This document shows, piece after piece, positions 47,336 to 56,589 of a stretch of 64,000 nucleotides of DNA. The notes below the pieces were generated by a model, which saw only the letters and a list, made by a program, of their open reading frames with translations, was not told where the DNA came from and did no database searches. How positions within the stretch are numbered: the stretch's first letter is position 1; each line of letters begins with the position of its first letter. This stretch comes from Pseudomonadales bacterium. Lineage in GTDB: Bacteria > Pseudomonadota > Gammaproteobacteria > Pseudomonadales > UBA5518. The translations under genes and the position numbers were made by a program. The stretch is from positions 186,001 to 250,000 of the forward strand of contig JACKOP010000003.1 in the NCBI GenBank assembly GCA_024234165.1. The letters run 5' to 3'.

Positions 47336-50149
47336 GATGGCATCGGGCGTGCGGCTGCTCGTGTACCCGAGGCCGGCCGTCAGCGACTGCTCGATGCGTG
47401 TGCGTGCGTGCAGGTAGTGCGCGGTGGGCGCATCGGCGCGCATCGCGTGCCCGAGATCGACGTCGGTCACGCAGACCGGGGGTGCCGTTCCCGTACCGCG
47501 GGGTCGCAGCCGCGCGAGCAGCCGCTCCGGCAGGTCTGCGTCCGGGTCACAGTCGGCAAAGGTGTCGCCTGCGCAGTGCAGCGTGAACCGTGTGTGCTCG
47601 CCCTTGCCGGTTGCCACGGCCTGCACCGGGATGCAGGGCGCTGCCTGCCGGGCCGGTGGCGGCATCGCGTGCGTCTGGTACTCGGCGCCGGCCGGTCGCA
47701 CGATGCGAAACCACGCCGTTACCGTACTCGGCGCCGCGTTGCCACCCTGGCGGCTGCGTACCGCATCGAGGAACAGCGCCATGGCAGCGACCACTGCCGC
47801 TTCGTGCTCGAGTGCATATTCGGCGCGCCACAGCGAGCCGTGTTCGTCGCTGATCGTCATCACGAATGTCTCTGCCAGTGTTTCCAGGAACACGCAGCAG
47901 CGCCACGGGTATGCCTGCGCGACGATCGCCCGCAATGCCGTGCGCGCCAGCGCGTGGCGATCCACTGCGATCGGACTCCATTGCGGCTGTGGCTCGGCAA
48001 GCAGGCGATAAAGGCCGGTGATGCCGTCGGTGCTTTGGGCGCGGCTCGCACCCTTGCGAAAACCCAGCAGATGCAGGTGGTCGCCGATCTCGAGCACGTA
48101 GCGCGCAGCATCGCGGCGTTCGTGCTGGAAATGCCGGCTCAGGTCCGCGAACAGTTCGGTAAGACGCGCGCTGATCGCCTGGGCACGACTGGGACAGAAA
48201 CAGCGAACCAGCAGTTGCGGCGAGCTGCCGTTGGCGCCGGATTGCAGATGTTCGCCGAGACAGCGCAGCAGTCCCTCGACACCGTCATGGCGTGCGCACA
48301 CCAGTTCGCCCCAACTGGTGCGTGCAACGGTCTCCAGATTCAGCACCAGGTTTTCGCGCAGCGCGCTGTAGCCCAGCGAATCGGTACGGCTGCTGACGCG
48401 CTGCACGCCTGCCTTGCGTGCCTGCTGCAAGGGATCCCGACCGACATTGACGAACACCAGCCGGGCCGTGACCAGTGCACCCTGGCCGAAGGCCTGTTCT
48501 GCCGCACCAGCGGCGGGGTCGGTGGCCATGAAGCGGCGCAGCTCGCGCAGCATCGCCCGCACCTCGCCTTCGCGCAGACCTGCCGCGTGGGAGTGCAGCG
48601 CGACGCGCGTGCGTTCACCGATCACGCCGTTGGCGACGCACCAGCCAAGCAGTTCGCTGAGACAATTGCCTTCACGCAGCACTGCGGCTCCGGTGTCTGC
48701 GCCGCGCAGGATGCGCCAGCGCGGCGCTTCATCGGTATCGCTGTGCGTGGCGCGGATCATGACCTCGCGTTCGGTCACGTCGATCGCATGACCGGGATTG
48801 ACCGTGTCGATCTTGCCGGACCTGCGCTCGTAGGCTGCGTACAGGCGCCGGCCAAGCACGGCGAGTTCGTGCACATCCGCGGTGTTGGTGCTGCCTTCGC
48901 GGCGGGTGAAATCCGCGAGAAAGCGGTAGCTCGTGCGCAGTTCGCGCACCAGTTCGTGCCGTTCGGCCTCGACCTCGAGGATGTTCCAGCGGCGGCGTGC
49001 GTCGAGCACGCCAAGCTTCCCGCTGTCCCAGCCCCAATCGTCGACCAGGCGCTCCATCAGCCGTCGCTGCCACGAACCCTTGCCGTCGCGCGGTGGCATC
49101 GAGAGTTTCTTGCCGACCTTGTAGTACAGGCACCTGCGGACGATTTCGAGCCGGGCTTCCTGGGCCTGCGCGCGCAGATAGTGCTCGATGCGGCGGTAGA
49201 TCATCAGGTAGGGGTCGAGTTCGTCGATGTCGGTCACCCCGGCGCAGACGGCGCGCTTGCTGTCGGCGCTGAGGCTGTTCACCCTGGGCAGTTCGCTGGC
49301 GTAGACCTCGAACAGCAGCAGCTTCAGCAGCGACTTGTACGGTGAGTCGATCGCCTTGTAGAGCTGCCAGATGCCGGCGCTCAGGAACTCGCCGGCCGAC
49401 AGTCCGGCCACTCCGCCGAAATCGACCACGTCGGTGGCGCGCAGGTGGCGCTTGCGCAGCAGTTCGGTGCACCACGCCTCATGGTCCTGTTCATGCTCCG
49501 GCGGTACCAGCCACCACGTCGGCATGCGGCCGGCCAGCAGGATGCCGGTGCGATAGAACTCATCGAGCAGCAGATGGTGCTGCGTAGTGCCACAGTTCTC
49601 GCCGGTCAGCGGTTCGCGATCCCCGCTGCGGTACTTCTCACCGTTCATCAGGAACAGGTGGGCCTCGAGCCCGAGCGTGGCGGCCCATTCGTGCAGCAGG
49701 GTGGTCTTGCGTGCGAGCAGTGCCAGCGCGTGGGATTCGAGGTCGTGCGGGTAGCAGACCCAGATGTCGAGGTCGCTGCGATCGGAGTGACCGAGCGTAC
49801 CCGGGCTGCCCATCAGGTAGACCGCGTGGATGCGCGCCTCTGCTGCGGGACGCCGCTGTGGCGCGAAGCTGCGCGCGAGGCGGGTGGCACGTGCGAGCGT
49901 GGCTGCCGGCGGTGACCAGCCGCTGATGCCGCAGGGTGTGCCTTGCGATACGTAGCCGGGCAGCGCCGGGTGGTTCAGGTGCAGCAGCAGCGGCAACAGG
50001 TCGAGGAACTGGCGATGCCGTGGTGGCAGCATGGTGCGCACCCGTTCGAGCCGAGCCGCAGAAATCGCGCGAAAGCGCGTCCTGAGCACCCGCAGTTGCC
50101 TGCGGTCGACGCCGGGATCAGCGGATTCTGGTACGGCCTGCGCTGGCAT
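47315..50149 (-). CDS. cyaA: Class I adenylate cyclase
   Basis: 944 residues. The N-terminal catalytic half begins LRVLRTRFRAISAARLERV and LLPLLLHLNHPALPGYVSQGTP, as in Pseudomonas CyaA, with the nucleotidyl-transferase motif GSPGTLGHSDRSDLDIWVCY (near residues 114-133), WWLVPPEHE and the DSPYKSLLKLLLFEVYA segment. The C-terminal ~400 residues are the regulatory half (FVNVGRDPLQQARKAGVQR, LGFRKG). It makes cAMP for CRP-type regulation. The start lies 22 bp after the argH stop; a TATACT at 50158-50163 precedes it. Class I cyclases are restricted largely to gammaproteobacteria. Confidence 0.95.
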   Translation of the reverse strand: MPAQAVPESADPGVDRRQLRVLRTRFRAISAARLERVRTMLPPRHRQFLDLLPLLLHLNHPALPGYVSQGTPCGISGWSPPAATLARATRLARSFAPQRRPAAEARIHAVYLMGSPGTLGHSDRSDLDIWVCYPHDLESHALALLARKTTLLHEWAATLGLEAHLFLMNGEKYRSGDREPLTGENCGTTQHHLLLDEFYRTGILLAGRMPTWWLVPPEHEQDHEAWCTELLRKRHLRATDVVDFGGVAGLSAGEFLSAGIWQLYKAIDSPYKSLLKLLLFEVYASELPRVNSLSADSKRAVCAGVTDIDELDPYLMIYRRIEHYLRAQAQEARLEIVRRCLYYKVGKKLSMPPRDGKGSWQRRLMERLVDDWGWDSGKLGVLDARRRWNILEVEAERHELVRELRTSYRFLADFTRREGSTNTADVHELAVLGRRLYAAYERRSGKIDTVNPGHAIDVTEREVMIRATHSDTDEAPRWRILRGADTGAAVLREGNCLSELLGWCVANGVIGERTRVALHSHAAGLREGEVRAMLRELRRFMATDPAAGAAEQAFGQGALVTARLVFVNVGRDPLQQARKAGVQRVSSRTDSLGYSALRENLVLNLETVARTSWGELVCARHDGVEGLLRCLGEHLQSGANGSSPQLLVRCFCPSRAQAISARLTELFADLSRHFQHERRDAARYVLEIGDHLHLLGFRKGASRAQSTDGITGLYRLLAEPQPQWSPIAVDRHALARTALRAIVAQAYPWRCCVFLETLAETFVMTISDEHGSLWRAEYALEHEAAVVAAMALFLDAVRSRQGGNAAPSTVTAWFRIVRPAGAEYQTHAMPPPARQAAPCIPVQAVATGKGEHTRFTLHCAGDTFADCDPDADLPERLLARLRPRGTGTAPPVCVTDVDLGHAMRADAPTAHYLHARTRIEQSLTAGLGYTSSRTPDAIRDDARL

Positions 50150-50171
50150 GCCGTCAAGTATAGCGAGCGAT

Positions 50172-51584
50172 TCAGGCGCTTCCGGGTGCCGCCCGTGCCT
50201 CGATGCGCGCCAGCGCGTCCGCAGCCGCCGCCGCGACCCGCCGCGGGGCCGTACCGCCGATATGGTCGCGCGCGGTCACCGAACCCTCGAGGCTGAGCAC
50301 CTCGAACACATCGGGCCCGATCGTCGGACTGAACCCCTGCAGCGTTTGCAGCGGCATCTCGGCGAGGTCGGTGCCGCTTGCGCTTCCCGCCGCCACCGCC
50401 TTGCCGACCACCTCGTGTGCGTCGCGAAACGCCATGCCCTTGCGCACCAGGTAGTCCGCGAGATCGGTCGCGGTGGCGAAGCCGCGGCGGGCGGCCTCGC
50501 GCATCGCTGCGGCGTTCACCGTCAGCGCCGGCATCATGTCGGCGAAGGCGTGCAGTGCATCGCGCACCGTGTCGATGCTGTCGAACAGCGGCTCCTTGTC
50601 TTCCTGGTTGTCCTTGTTGTACGCCAGCGGTTGCGATTTCATCAGCATCAGCAGGCTCATCAGGTGTCCGGCAACGCGCCCGCTCTTGCCGCGCACCAGT
50701 TCGGGGACGTCCGGGTTCTTCTTCTGCGGCATGATCGACGACCCGGTGCAGAAGCGATCCGGCAGATTCACGAAACCGAACTGCGCCGAGGTCCACAGCA
50801 CCAGTTCCTCGCTGAAGCGCGACAGGTGCGTCATCAGCAGCGCCGCGAAGGCACAGAACTCGATCGCGAAGTCCCGATCGGATACCGCGTCCAGGCTGTT
50901 GCGCGCCGGCGCCGAAAAGCCGAGCTCGGCGGCCGTGAACATACGGTCGATCGGGTAGCTGGTTCCCGCCAGTGCGGCGCTGCCGAGCGGTGAGACGTCG
51001 AGGCGCTTGCGGCAGTCCATGAGGCGGCCGTGATCGCGTTCGAGCATCTCGTTCCACGCCAGCATATGGTGGCCGAACGTCACCGGTTGCGCGGTCTGCA
51101 GGTGGGTGAATCCGGGCATGATCGTCGCAGCCTCGCGCGCGGCGAGCGTGGCCAGCGCGCGCTGCAGGCGCGTCAGCTCGCCGGCGATCGTATCGATCGC
51201 ATCGCGCAGGTACAGCCGTACATCGGTTGCGACCTGGTCGTTGCGCGAGCGTCCGGTATGGAGTTTCTTGCCCGCAAGACCGATGCGCTCGGTCAGGCGT
51301 GCCTCGATGTTCATGTGCACGTCCTCGAGCTCGACGCTCCACGCGAAGCGGTCTTCCTCGATTTCCCGGCGAATATCGCCGAGTCCGGCGACAATTGCGG
51401 CGTGCTCGTCGCCGGTGAGCAGTCCTGCGCGTGCGAGCATCGCGGCATGCGCCAGCGAGCCGCGGATATCGTGCAGCGCCAGGCGGCGATCGAACTGCAC
51501 CGAGGCGGTGAATCGCTGCACGAAGGCGTCGGTCGACTCGCTGAAGCGTCCTCCCCAGAGCGTGGATGTCTGTGGTTTTTCCAT
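50172..51584 (-). CDS. argH: Argininosuccinate lyase
   Basis: 470 residues, full length. WGGRFSESTDAFVQRFTAS, the HTGRSRNDQVATD loop, TIMPGFTHLQTAQPVTFGHH with the catalytic His and the fumarase/aspartase signature GSSIMPQKKNPDVPELVRGKSGR are all present. It cleaves argininosuccinate into arginine and fumarate. It is divergent from algZ, the arrangement known in Pseudomonas. A TATAAT on the minus strand (51628-51623) with the TGCGACAC element directly upstream is the probable promoter. Confidence 0.95.
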   Translation of the reverse strand: MEKPQTSTLWGGRFSESTDAFVQRFTASVQFDRRLALHDIRGSLAHAAMLARAGLLTGDEHAAIVAGLGDIRREIEEDRFAWSVELEDVHMNIEARLTERIGLAGKKLHTGRSRNDQVATDVRLYLRDAIDTIAGELTRLQRALATLAAREAATIMPGFTHLQTAQPVTFGHHMLAWNEMLERDHGRLMDCRKRLDVSPLGSAALAGTSYPIDRMFTAAELGFSAPARNSLDAVSDRDFAIEFCAFAALLMTHLSRFSEELVLWTSAQFGFVNLPDRFCTGSSIMPQKKNPDVPELVRGKSGRVAGHLMSLLMLMKSQPLAYNKDNQEDKEPLFDSIDTVRDALHAFADMMPALTVNAAAMREAARRGFATATDLADYLVRKGMAFRDAHEVVGKAVAAGSASGTDLAEMPLQTLQGFSPTIGPDVFEVLSLEGSVTARDHIGGTAPRRVAAAAADALARIEARAAPGSA

Positions 51585-51622
51585 GGTGATGTCCGGGTCC
51601 GTGATCGCTGCGGTGGCGCGCG

Positions 51623-51653
51623 ATTATAGAGAGTGTCGCAACACATCACGAGG
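51623..51653 (-). promoter_or_regulatory. argH promoter region with TGCGACAC element (copy 3)
   Basis: On the minus strand the dispersed element GCCTCGTGATGTGTTGCGAC, continued by ACTC (51653-51630), runs directly into TATAAT (51628-51623), 39 bp before the argH ATG. The -35 at 17-bp spacing would be TCGTGA. The copy at 5511-5534 shares the same leading GCCTCGT(A/G)ATGT. Confidence 0.5.
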
Positions 51654-51811
51654 CGCGTGGCGAGGCCTTCGCATCGGCGCTCGGGTGCCGCAGGGATACG
51701 GCTCCCGAGCGAGCAGGGATGCATTGACGGCGTCCTGCCGGTACGAAGGCCTCGTCAACCCGCTTTGCTACACTCGAACCAGGCCTTTTCGCGGCATCGG
51801 AACCACGCTGC

Positions 51812-52858
51812 ATGAACCTGCCGTCGTCTTCCGCACGAAGCTTTCTGATCCCGGACCTGTGCGCGCCGACGGCGGTACTGGTGCTGCTGTTGATCAGCGT
51901 TCTGCTGGCGTTGAACTTCGAACTGTATGCCGAGGGCCTGCTCGGCTTCGACGGGGTGCGGTTCGGACGTGCCGCCGTGTATATCCTGTGGAACATGCTC
52001 GCGAGTGCGGCCCTGCTCTGTCTGCTGCGCGAACGCATTGGCCGCTGGCCTCTGGTGGCCGGAGCAGCGTTTGCCTACGCGCTCGTGGTCGTGGTCTGTG
52101 CGGCCTCGAATGTGGCCGCGCAGGCACTGCTCGGGGTGCTGCGTTTCGGCGCGACGCAGGCGCCCGATCCGTGGTGGCTCGGGCGTGATCTGCTGGTCGC
52201 CACGCTGTTCGGCGGCATGTTCCTGCGCTACTTCCACCTGCAGGGGGAACTGCTGCGCCAGCAGCGCGCCGAACTCGATGCACGGGTGGTCGCGCTGCAG
52301 GCGCGCATCCGCCCGCACTTCCTGTTCAACAGCATGAACATCATCGCGAGCCTGATTCCGCTCGATCCGGATGCGGCGGAAACCGCGGTCGAGGATCTGT
52401 CGGCGCTGTTTCGCGCCAGCCTGCGCGACGGTAGCGCGACCGTGCCGCTGGCAGAGGAACTCGATCTCTGCGAGCGCTATCTGCATCTCGAACAGCTCCG
52501 GCTCGGCGCGCGGCTGGTGGTGGAGCGTGCTATTGCACCCCTGTCGGCGGCATGGCAGGTGCCGCCGCTCAGCATCCAGCCACTGCTCGAGAATGCCGTG
52601 TATCACGGCATCCAGCCGCTCGCCGACGGCGGTTGCGTGCGATTCGTGCTGCACGAGCACGCCGGCAGCCTGATCGTCGAGGTGGCGAATCCCCTGCCGG
52701 CGGACGGTCCCGCGCACAGCGGCGGCGCCGGAATCGCGCTCGCGAACATCCGCGACCGGCTGCAGGCGATCTATGGTGCGCGCGCTGTCCTCGGCACCGG
52801 CAGCGTCGGTGACGCTTACGTCGCAAGGCTCACGATTCCTGCGGAGCAGGTCAAATGA
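51812..52858 (+). CDS. algZ: Sensor histidine kinase of the LytS/AlgZ (FimS) type
   Basis: 348 residues. The N-terminal four-helix membrane region (about 18-155) lacks a large periplasmic domain. The cytoplasmic His_kinase domain has the phosphoacceptor His169 in RIRPHFLFNSMNIIASLI, and the ATPase part PLSIQPLLENAVYHGIQPL and GGAGIALANIRDRLQAIYG. In Pseudomonas AlgZ controls alginate and type IV pili through AlgR. It overlaps algR by 4 bp. Gene order argH-algZ-algR-hemC supports orthology; regulated functions here are unknown. Confidence 0.9.
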   Translation: MNLPSSSARSFLIPDLCAPTAVLVLLLISVLLALNFELYAEGLLGFDGVRFGRAAVYILWNMLASAALLCLLRERIGRWPLVAGAAFAYALVVVVCAASNVAAQALLGVLRFGATQAPDPWWLGRDLLVATLFGGMFLRYFHLQGELLRQQRAELDARVVALQARIRPHFLFNSMNIIASLIPLDPDAAETAVEDLSALFRASLRDGSATVPLAEELDLCERYLHLEQLRLGARLVVERAIAPLSAAWQVPPLSIQPLLENAVYHGIQPLADGGCVRFVLHEHAGSLIVEVANPLPADGPAHSGGAGIALANIRDRLQAIYGARAVLGTGSVGDAYVARLTIPAEQVK

Positions 52859-53583
52859 AGATCCTGGTGGTCGATGACGAGCCGCTGGCGCGTGAACGCC
52901 TGAAGCGGCTGCTTGCCGCACGCGATGACTGCAGCGAAGTGTTCGAGGCGCGCAACGGCATCGAGGCGATCGCGATCAACGATACGGCACATCCCGACGT
53001 GATCCTGCTCGACATCCGTATGCCGGGGATGGACGGGCTCGAAGCGGCACGCCACATCATGGGTGGCACGCACCCGCCGGCGATCATCTTCTGTACCGCG
53101 TATGACGAGTACGCAATCGCCGCGTTCGAGCGCCGCGCCACGGGGTATCTGCTGAAGCCCGTGCAGCGCGGGAAGCTTGCCGCAGCGCTGGCGGCGGCGC
53201 GTGTGATGACGCGCGTGCAGCTCGATGCACTCACACAGTCCACGCCGGCGCAGCGCCGTTTCCTGAGCAGCCATGCCGCCGGCAGCACCCGTCTGATTCC
53301 CGTCGACGAGGTGCGTGCCCTGGTGGCCGATCACAAGTACGTCACCGCGTGGCTGGCGGGGAGCAGTGCCCTGCTCGACGACAGCCTGCGCGAGATCGAG
53401 AGCGAGTTTCCCGGCGCGTTCCTGCGAGTGCACCGCAATGCACTGGTCGCGATCCGGCACATCACCGGTATCGTGCGCCGTGCCGAAGGGGACTACATGG
53501 TGGCGCTGGCGGGCGTCGAGGTTCAGCCGCAGATCAGCCGCCGCCTGCTCGCCGAGGTGCGTACGCGTCTGGCGATGCTCTGA
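52855..53583 (+). CDS. algR: LytTR response regulator AlgR
   Basis: 242 residues. The receiver domain (1-120) has Asp53 in LLDIRMPGMDG and Lys in GYLLKPVQRGKL. The LytTR DNA-binding domain (about 140-240) has LIPVDEVRALVADHKYVTAWL, SLREIESEFPGAFLRVHRNALVA and a short C-terminal tail. It is the partner of AlgZ and probably binds ACCGTTCGTC-like sites (known for AlgR). It is followed by hemC after 55 bp. Confidence 0.92.
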   Translation: MKILVVDDEPLARERLKRLLAARDDCSEVFEARNGIEAIAINDTAHPDVILLDIRMPGMDGLEAARHIMGGTHPPAIIFCTAYDEYAIAAFERRATGYLLKPVQRGKLAAALAAARVMTRVQLDALTQSTPAQRRFLSSHAAGSTRLIPVDEVRALVADHKYVTAWLAGSSALLDDSLREIESEFPGAFLRVHRNALVAIRHITGIVRRAEGDYMVALAGVEVQPQISRRLLAEVRTRLAML

Positions 53584-53638
53584 GCGCCACCGGTGCGAGT
53601 GCCGTATCATGGCGCTCCGCCCGCCGCAACCAGACCCG

Positions 53639-54577
53639 ATGATGAACGATCGCATCCTCCGTATCGCAACCCGCAGGAGCCAGCTCGCGCTGTGGCAGGC
53701 CGAGCACGTGCGGGCGCGCCTGCTCGCCACGCATCCGGGGCTGCGTGTCGAACTGCTGCCGCTGTCGACGCAGGGTGACCGCATCCTCGACGTGCCGCTT
53801 GCAAAAATCGGCGGCAAGGGCCTGTTCGTGAAGGAACTCGAAACCGCCCTGCTCGAGGGGCAGGCCGATCTGGCCGTGCATTCGATGAAGGATGTGCCGA
53901 TGGATTTTCCTTCCGGGCTCGGCATCGGCGCGATCCTCCCCCGGGAGGATGCGCGTGATGCGCTGGTGTCGAACACGGTCAGCGCGCTCGAAGCGCTGCC
54001 GCCGGGAGCGCGGGTCGGCACATCGAGCCTGCGTCGCCGCTGCCAGTTGCGCGCACTGCGCCCGGACCTGCAGGTCCTCGACCTGCGCGGCAACGTGAAC
54101 ACGCGGCTGCGCAAGCTCGACGAGGGCGAGTACGACGCGATCGTGCTCGCCAGCGCCGGACTGCTGCGCCTTGGGCTGGGTGAGCGTATCCGTATGCGCT
54201 TGCCTGCGGCCACCTCGCTGCCTGCGGTCGGCCAGGGAGCGATCGGCGTGGAAATCCGCACCGACGACGCGCCGTTGCAGGCACTGCTGGCCCCGCTCGA
54301 TGACGCCGACTGTGCCGATTGCGTGCGCGCCGAGCGCGCGATGAACGCCGCGCTGCAGGGCGGCTGCCAGGTGCCGATCGCAGGGCATGCGACGATCGAG
54401 GTCGACGGTTCATTGTGGCTGCGCGGGCTGGTGGGCAGCGACGATGGCAGGCACATCGTGCGTGCCGAGATGCGAGGTGCGCGCGCCGACGCCGAGCGCC
54501 TGGGCACTGAACTCGCCAAGCGTCTGCTCGCTGCCGGTGCCGACGCGATCCTGCACGCATTGTGGACTTCGGCCTGA
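53639..54577 (+). CDS. hemC: Porphobilinogen deaminase (hydroxymethylbilane synthase)
   Basis: 312 residues from ATG 53639 or 311 from the adjacent ATG 53642. RIATRRSQLALWQAEHV, VPLAKIGGKGLFVKELE, LAVHSMKDVPMDFPSGL, GTSSLRRRCQL and DLRGNVNTRLRKLDEGEYDAI cover the substrate-binding arginines and catalytic Asp. The dipyrromethane-cofactor Cys lies in QGGCQVPIAGHA. It polymerises four porphobilinogens to hydroxymethylbilane. First of the hemCDXY cluster. The unusually long open frame upstream overlaps algR and is not part of the protein. Confidence 0.96.
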   Translation: MMNDRILRIATRRSQLALWQAEHVRARLLATHPGLRVELLPLSTQGDRILDVPLAKIGGKGLFVKELETALLEGQADLAVHSMKDVPMDFPSGLGIGAILPREDARDALVSNTVSALEALPPGARVGTSSLRRRCQLRALRPDLQVLDLRGNVNTRLRKLDEGEYDAIVLASAGLLRLGLGERIRMRLPAATSLPAVGQGAIGVEIRTDDAPLQALLAPLDDADCADCVRAERAMNAALQGGCQVPIAGHATIEVDGSLWLRGLVGSDDGRHIVRAEMRGARADAERLGTELAKRLLAAGADAILHALWTSA

Positions 54578-54581
54578 GACC

Positions 54582-55394
54582 ATGGATGGACCGCTCGCCG
54601 GAATCCGTGCGCTGGTGACCCGTCCCGCCGGACAGGCGCCGGCACTGGTGCAGGCGATCCGCGCCGCCGGTGGCGTCGCGGTGGGATTTCCGCTGCTGGA
54701 AATCGTGCCGCTGGCAATCGACGATCATGCGGAACGCGCGACATTGGCCGCTGTGCTGAACGCACTCGACGAATTCGCGCTCGCCATTTTTGCCAGCCAT
54801 AACGCGGTGCAGGCGTTGTTCGACGAGCTGCAGCGGACGGGGAGTCGATGGCCGTCCGCGCTGCGCTGCCTTGCGGTTGGCGCCGCCACCGCGTTGCGTC
54901 TGCACGAGGCCGGCATCGCCTGCGTCGGGGGTGAAGCGACGATGGACAGCGAGGAATTGCTGGCACGCCCCGAGCTGACCGCCGTCGCCGGCCAGCGCAT
55001 CGTGATCTTTCGCGGTGTCGGCGGACGCGAACACCTGGCCGACGAACTGACGGCGCGTGGTGCCAGCGTCACCCGTTGTGCGCTGTACCGCCGGCGTGCC
55101 CCGGCCTCGTCGCCGGCGCAACTGCACGCGGTGCTGACACGTGAATGCATCAACACGGTGCTGCTGAGCAGTGGCGAGGGGCTGGCGAACCTGCTTGCCT
55201 TGCTCGGGCGGAGTGCGGCTGGCACGATAGGTTCGCAGTTTGCCGTTGTCACACCAGGTGAGCGCGTCGCATCGCTGGCGCGCAGCGCAGGCTTCGCGAC
55301 GGTGCACGCAGCGACGAACGCCACCGATGCGGCGATGCTTGCGCTGCTGCAAGCCGTGGCAGCTCCCATTCGCGAGAGGACGCCGACAGCATGA
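54582..55394 (+). CDS. hemD: Uroporphyrinogen-III synthase
   Basis: 270 residues from ATG 54582, 4 bp after hemC. Two-lobed HemD fold: LVTRPAGQAPALVQAIRAAGGVAVGFPLLEI, ALAIFASHNAVQALF, AVGAATALRLHEAG, IVIFRGVGGREHLADELTARGASV and YRRRAP. It closes hydroxymethylbilane with inversion of ring D. It overlaps hemX by 4 bp. Confidence 0.93.
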   Translation: MDGPLAGIRALVTRPAGQAPALVQAIRAAGGVAVGFPLLEIVPLAIDDHAERATLAAVLNALDEFALAIFASHNAVQALFDELQRTGSRWPSALRCLAVGAATALRLHEAGIACVGGEATMDSEELLARPELTAVAGQRIVIFRGVGGREHLADELTARGASVTRCALYRRRAPASSPAQLHAVLTRECINTVLLSSGEGLANLLALLGRSAAGTIGSQFAVVTPGERVASLARSAGFATVHAATNATDAAMLALLQAVAAPIRERTPTA

Positions 55395-56587
55395 GCCAGG
55401 ACCAGGAATCCCTCCCCGCTGCCGAAACGATTGCACCGCCGGTGGCTCCTGCGCGCCGGCGCGGCCTGTGGTTCGTCGCGATGCTTGCGCTGTTGCTCGC
55501 CGCCGCGGCGCTCGCCTTTGACGCATGGCAATGGTACCGGCAGCAGACTGCAGCCACTGTGGCTCCCGACGATACCGACGATACCGGCGAGCGGTTGGCG
55601 ACGCTCGAGGAGCTGGTGCGGCGCGCACCCGATCAGCGTATCGGCGAAGCACTGCGCGACATGGAGCAGGACAGGGCGAGGCTCTCCGGTCTCGATGCGC
55701 GGGTCGATGCGCTGGAGACACAGGGTGAAGCGCTGGCGCGCCGCGTCGCCGGCCTGGGCCCGGCCGACCGCCAGGACTGGGTGCTCGCGCAGGCGGAGTA
55801 TCTGGAACGTCTCGCGAGCCAGAGCCTGCTGGCGGGACGCGAGGTGCGTTCGGCGCTCGGTCTGTTGACGGCTGCAGACGATGTGTTGCGTGGCCTCGAC
55901 GATCCTGCGCTGTACGCAGCGCGTGCGGCGCTGGCGCGTGATATCGCCCGCCTGCGCGAGATTGCGGAATTCGACGTCGAGGGAACCTACGCGCGTCTTG
56001 CTGCGCTCGCCGGGCGGGTGTCGGCGCTGACGGTGTTGCGTCGCACTGCACCGCCCGCGTTCGACACCGCTACCGAAGAAGCAGCGCCGATGGCAACCGG
56101 AGAGCGCTGGTGGTCACGCGCCGCTGCGTTGCTCGGACGTTTCGTGGTCGTGCGCCACCGCAGCGAGTCAGTGCGCCCGCTGTTGCCGCTCGGTGAGGAA
56201 GGCCGCTTGCGCATGGAGCTTCGCCTCGGCATCGAGCAGGCGAAACTGGCGCTGCTGGCCGCCGAACCACGGATCTATCGCGACGCGCTCGGCATGGTGC
56301 GCACGCTCGCGGCGGATACGCTGACGATGGACGACCGCGCGACCCACGCGTTCCTGTCCGAACTCGATGCGCTGGCCGCAATCGACATCGCGCCGGCACT
56401 GCCGGATATCACGGACTCGCTGCGCGCGCTGCGCGCGAGCGTACCGGCGGTGGCGGGCCATGATGCTGCTGCCGCGACGCTGACAGCCCCGCCCGCGACC
56501 ACGGAACCGCCCGCGACCACGGCACCGCCCGCGACCACCGAGACGCCACCCGCAGAAGCGCTGCCGCCTGCAGTCGGGGAGCCCTGA
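55391..56587 (+). CDS. hemX: HemX-family membrane protein
   Basis: 398 residues. One transmembrane helix (about 26-46, WFVAMLALLLAAAALAFDAW) is followed by a coiled-coil region and a long periplasmic HemX domain (DWVLAQAEYLERLASQSLLAGREVRSALGLLTAADDVL). The C-terminus has three PPATT hexapeptide-type repeats (from a tandem of about 18 bp near 56490-56545). Although often annotated as a methyltransferase, this class lacks that domain; its exact role in haem biosynthesis is unclear. Located between hemD and hemY as in other gammaproteobacteria. Confidence 0.88.
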   Translation: MSQDQESLPAAETIAPPVAPARRRGLWFVAMLALLLAAAALAFDAWQWYRQQTAATVAPDDTDDTGERLATLEELVRRAPDQRIGEALRDMEQDRARLSGLDARVDALETQGEALARRVAGLGPADRQDWVLAQAEYLERLASQSLLAGREVRSALGLLTAADDVLRGLDDPALYAARAALARDIARLREIAEFDVEGTYARLAALAGRVSALTVLRRTAPPAFDTATEEAAPMATGERWWSRAAALLGRFVVVRHRSESVRPLLPLGEEGRLRMELRLGIEQAKLALLAAEPRIYRDALGMVRTLAADTLTMDDRATHAFLSELDALAAIDIAPALPDITDSLRALRASVPAVAGHDAAAATLTAPPATTEPPATTAPPATTETPPAEALPPAVGEP

Positions 56588-56589
56588 CG

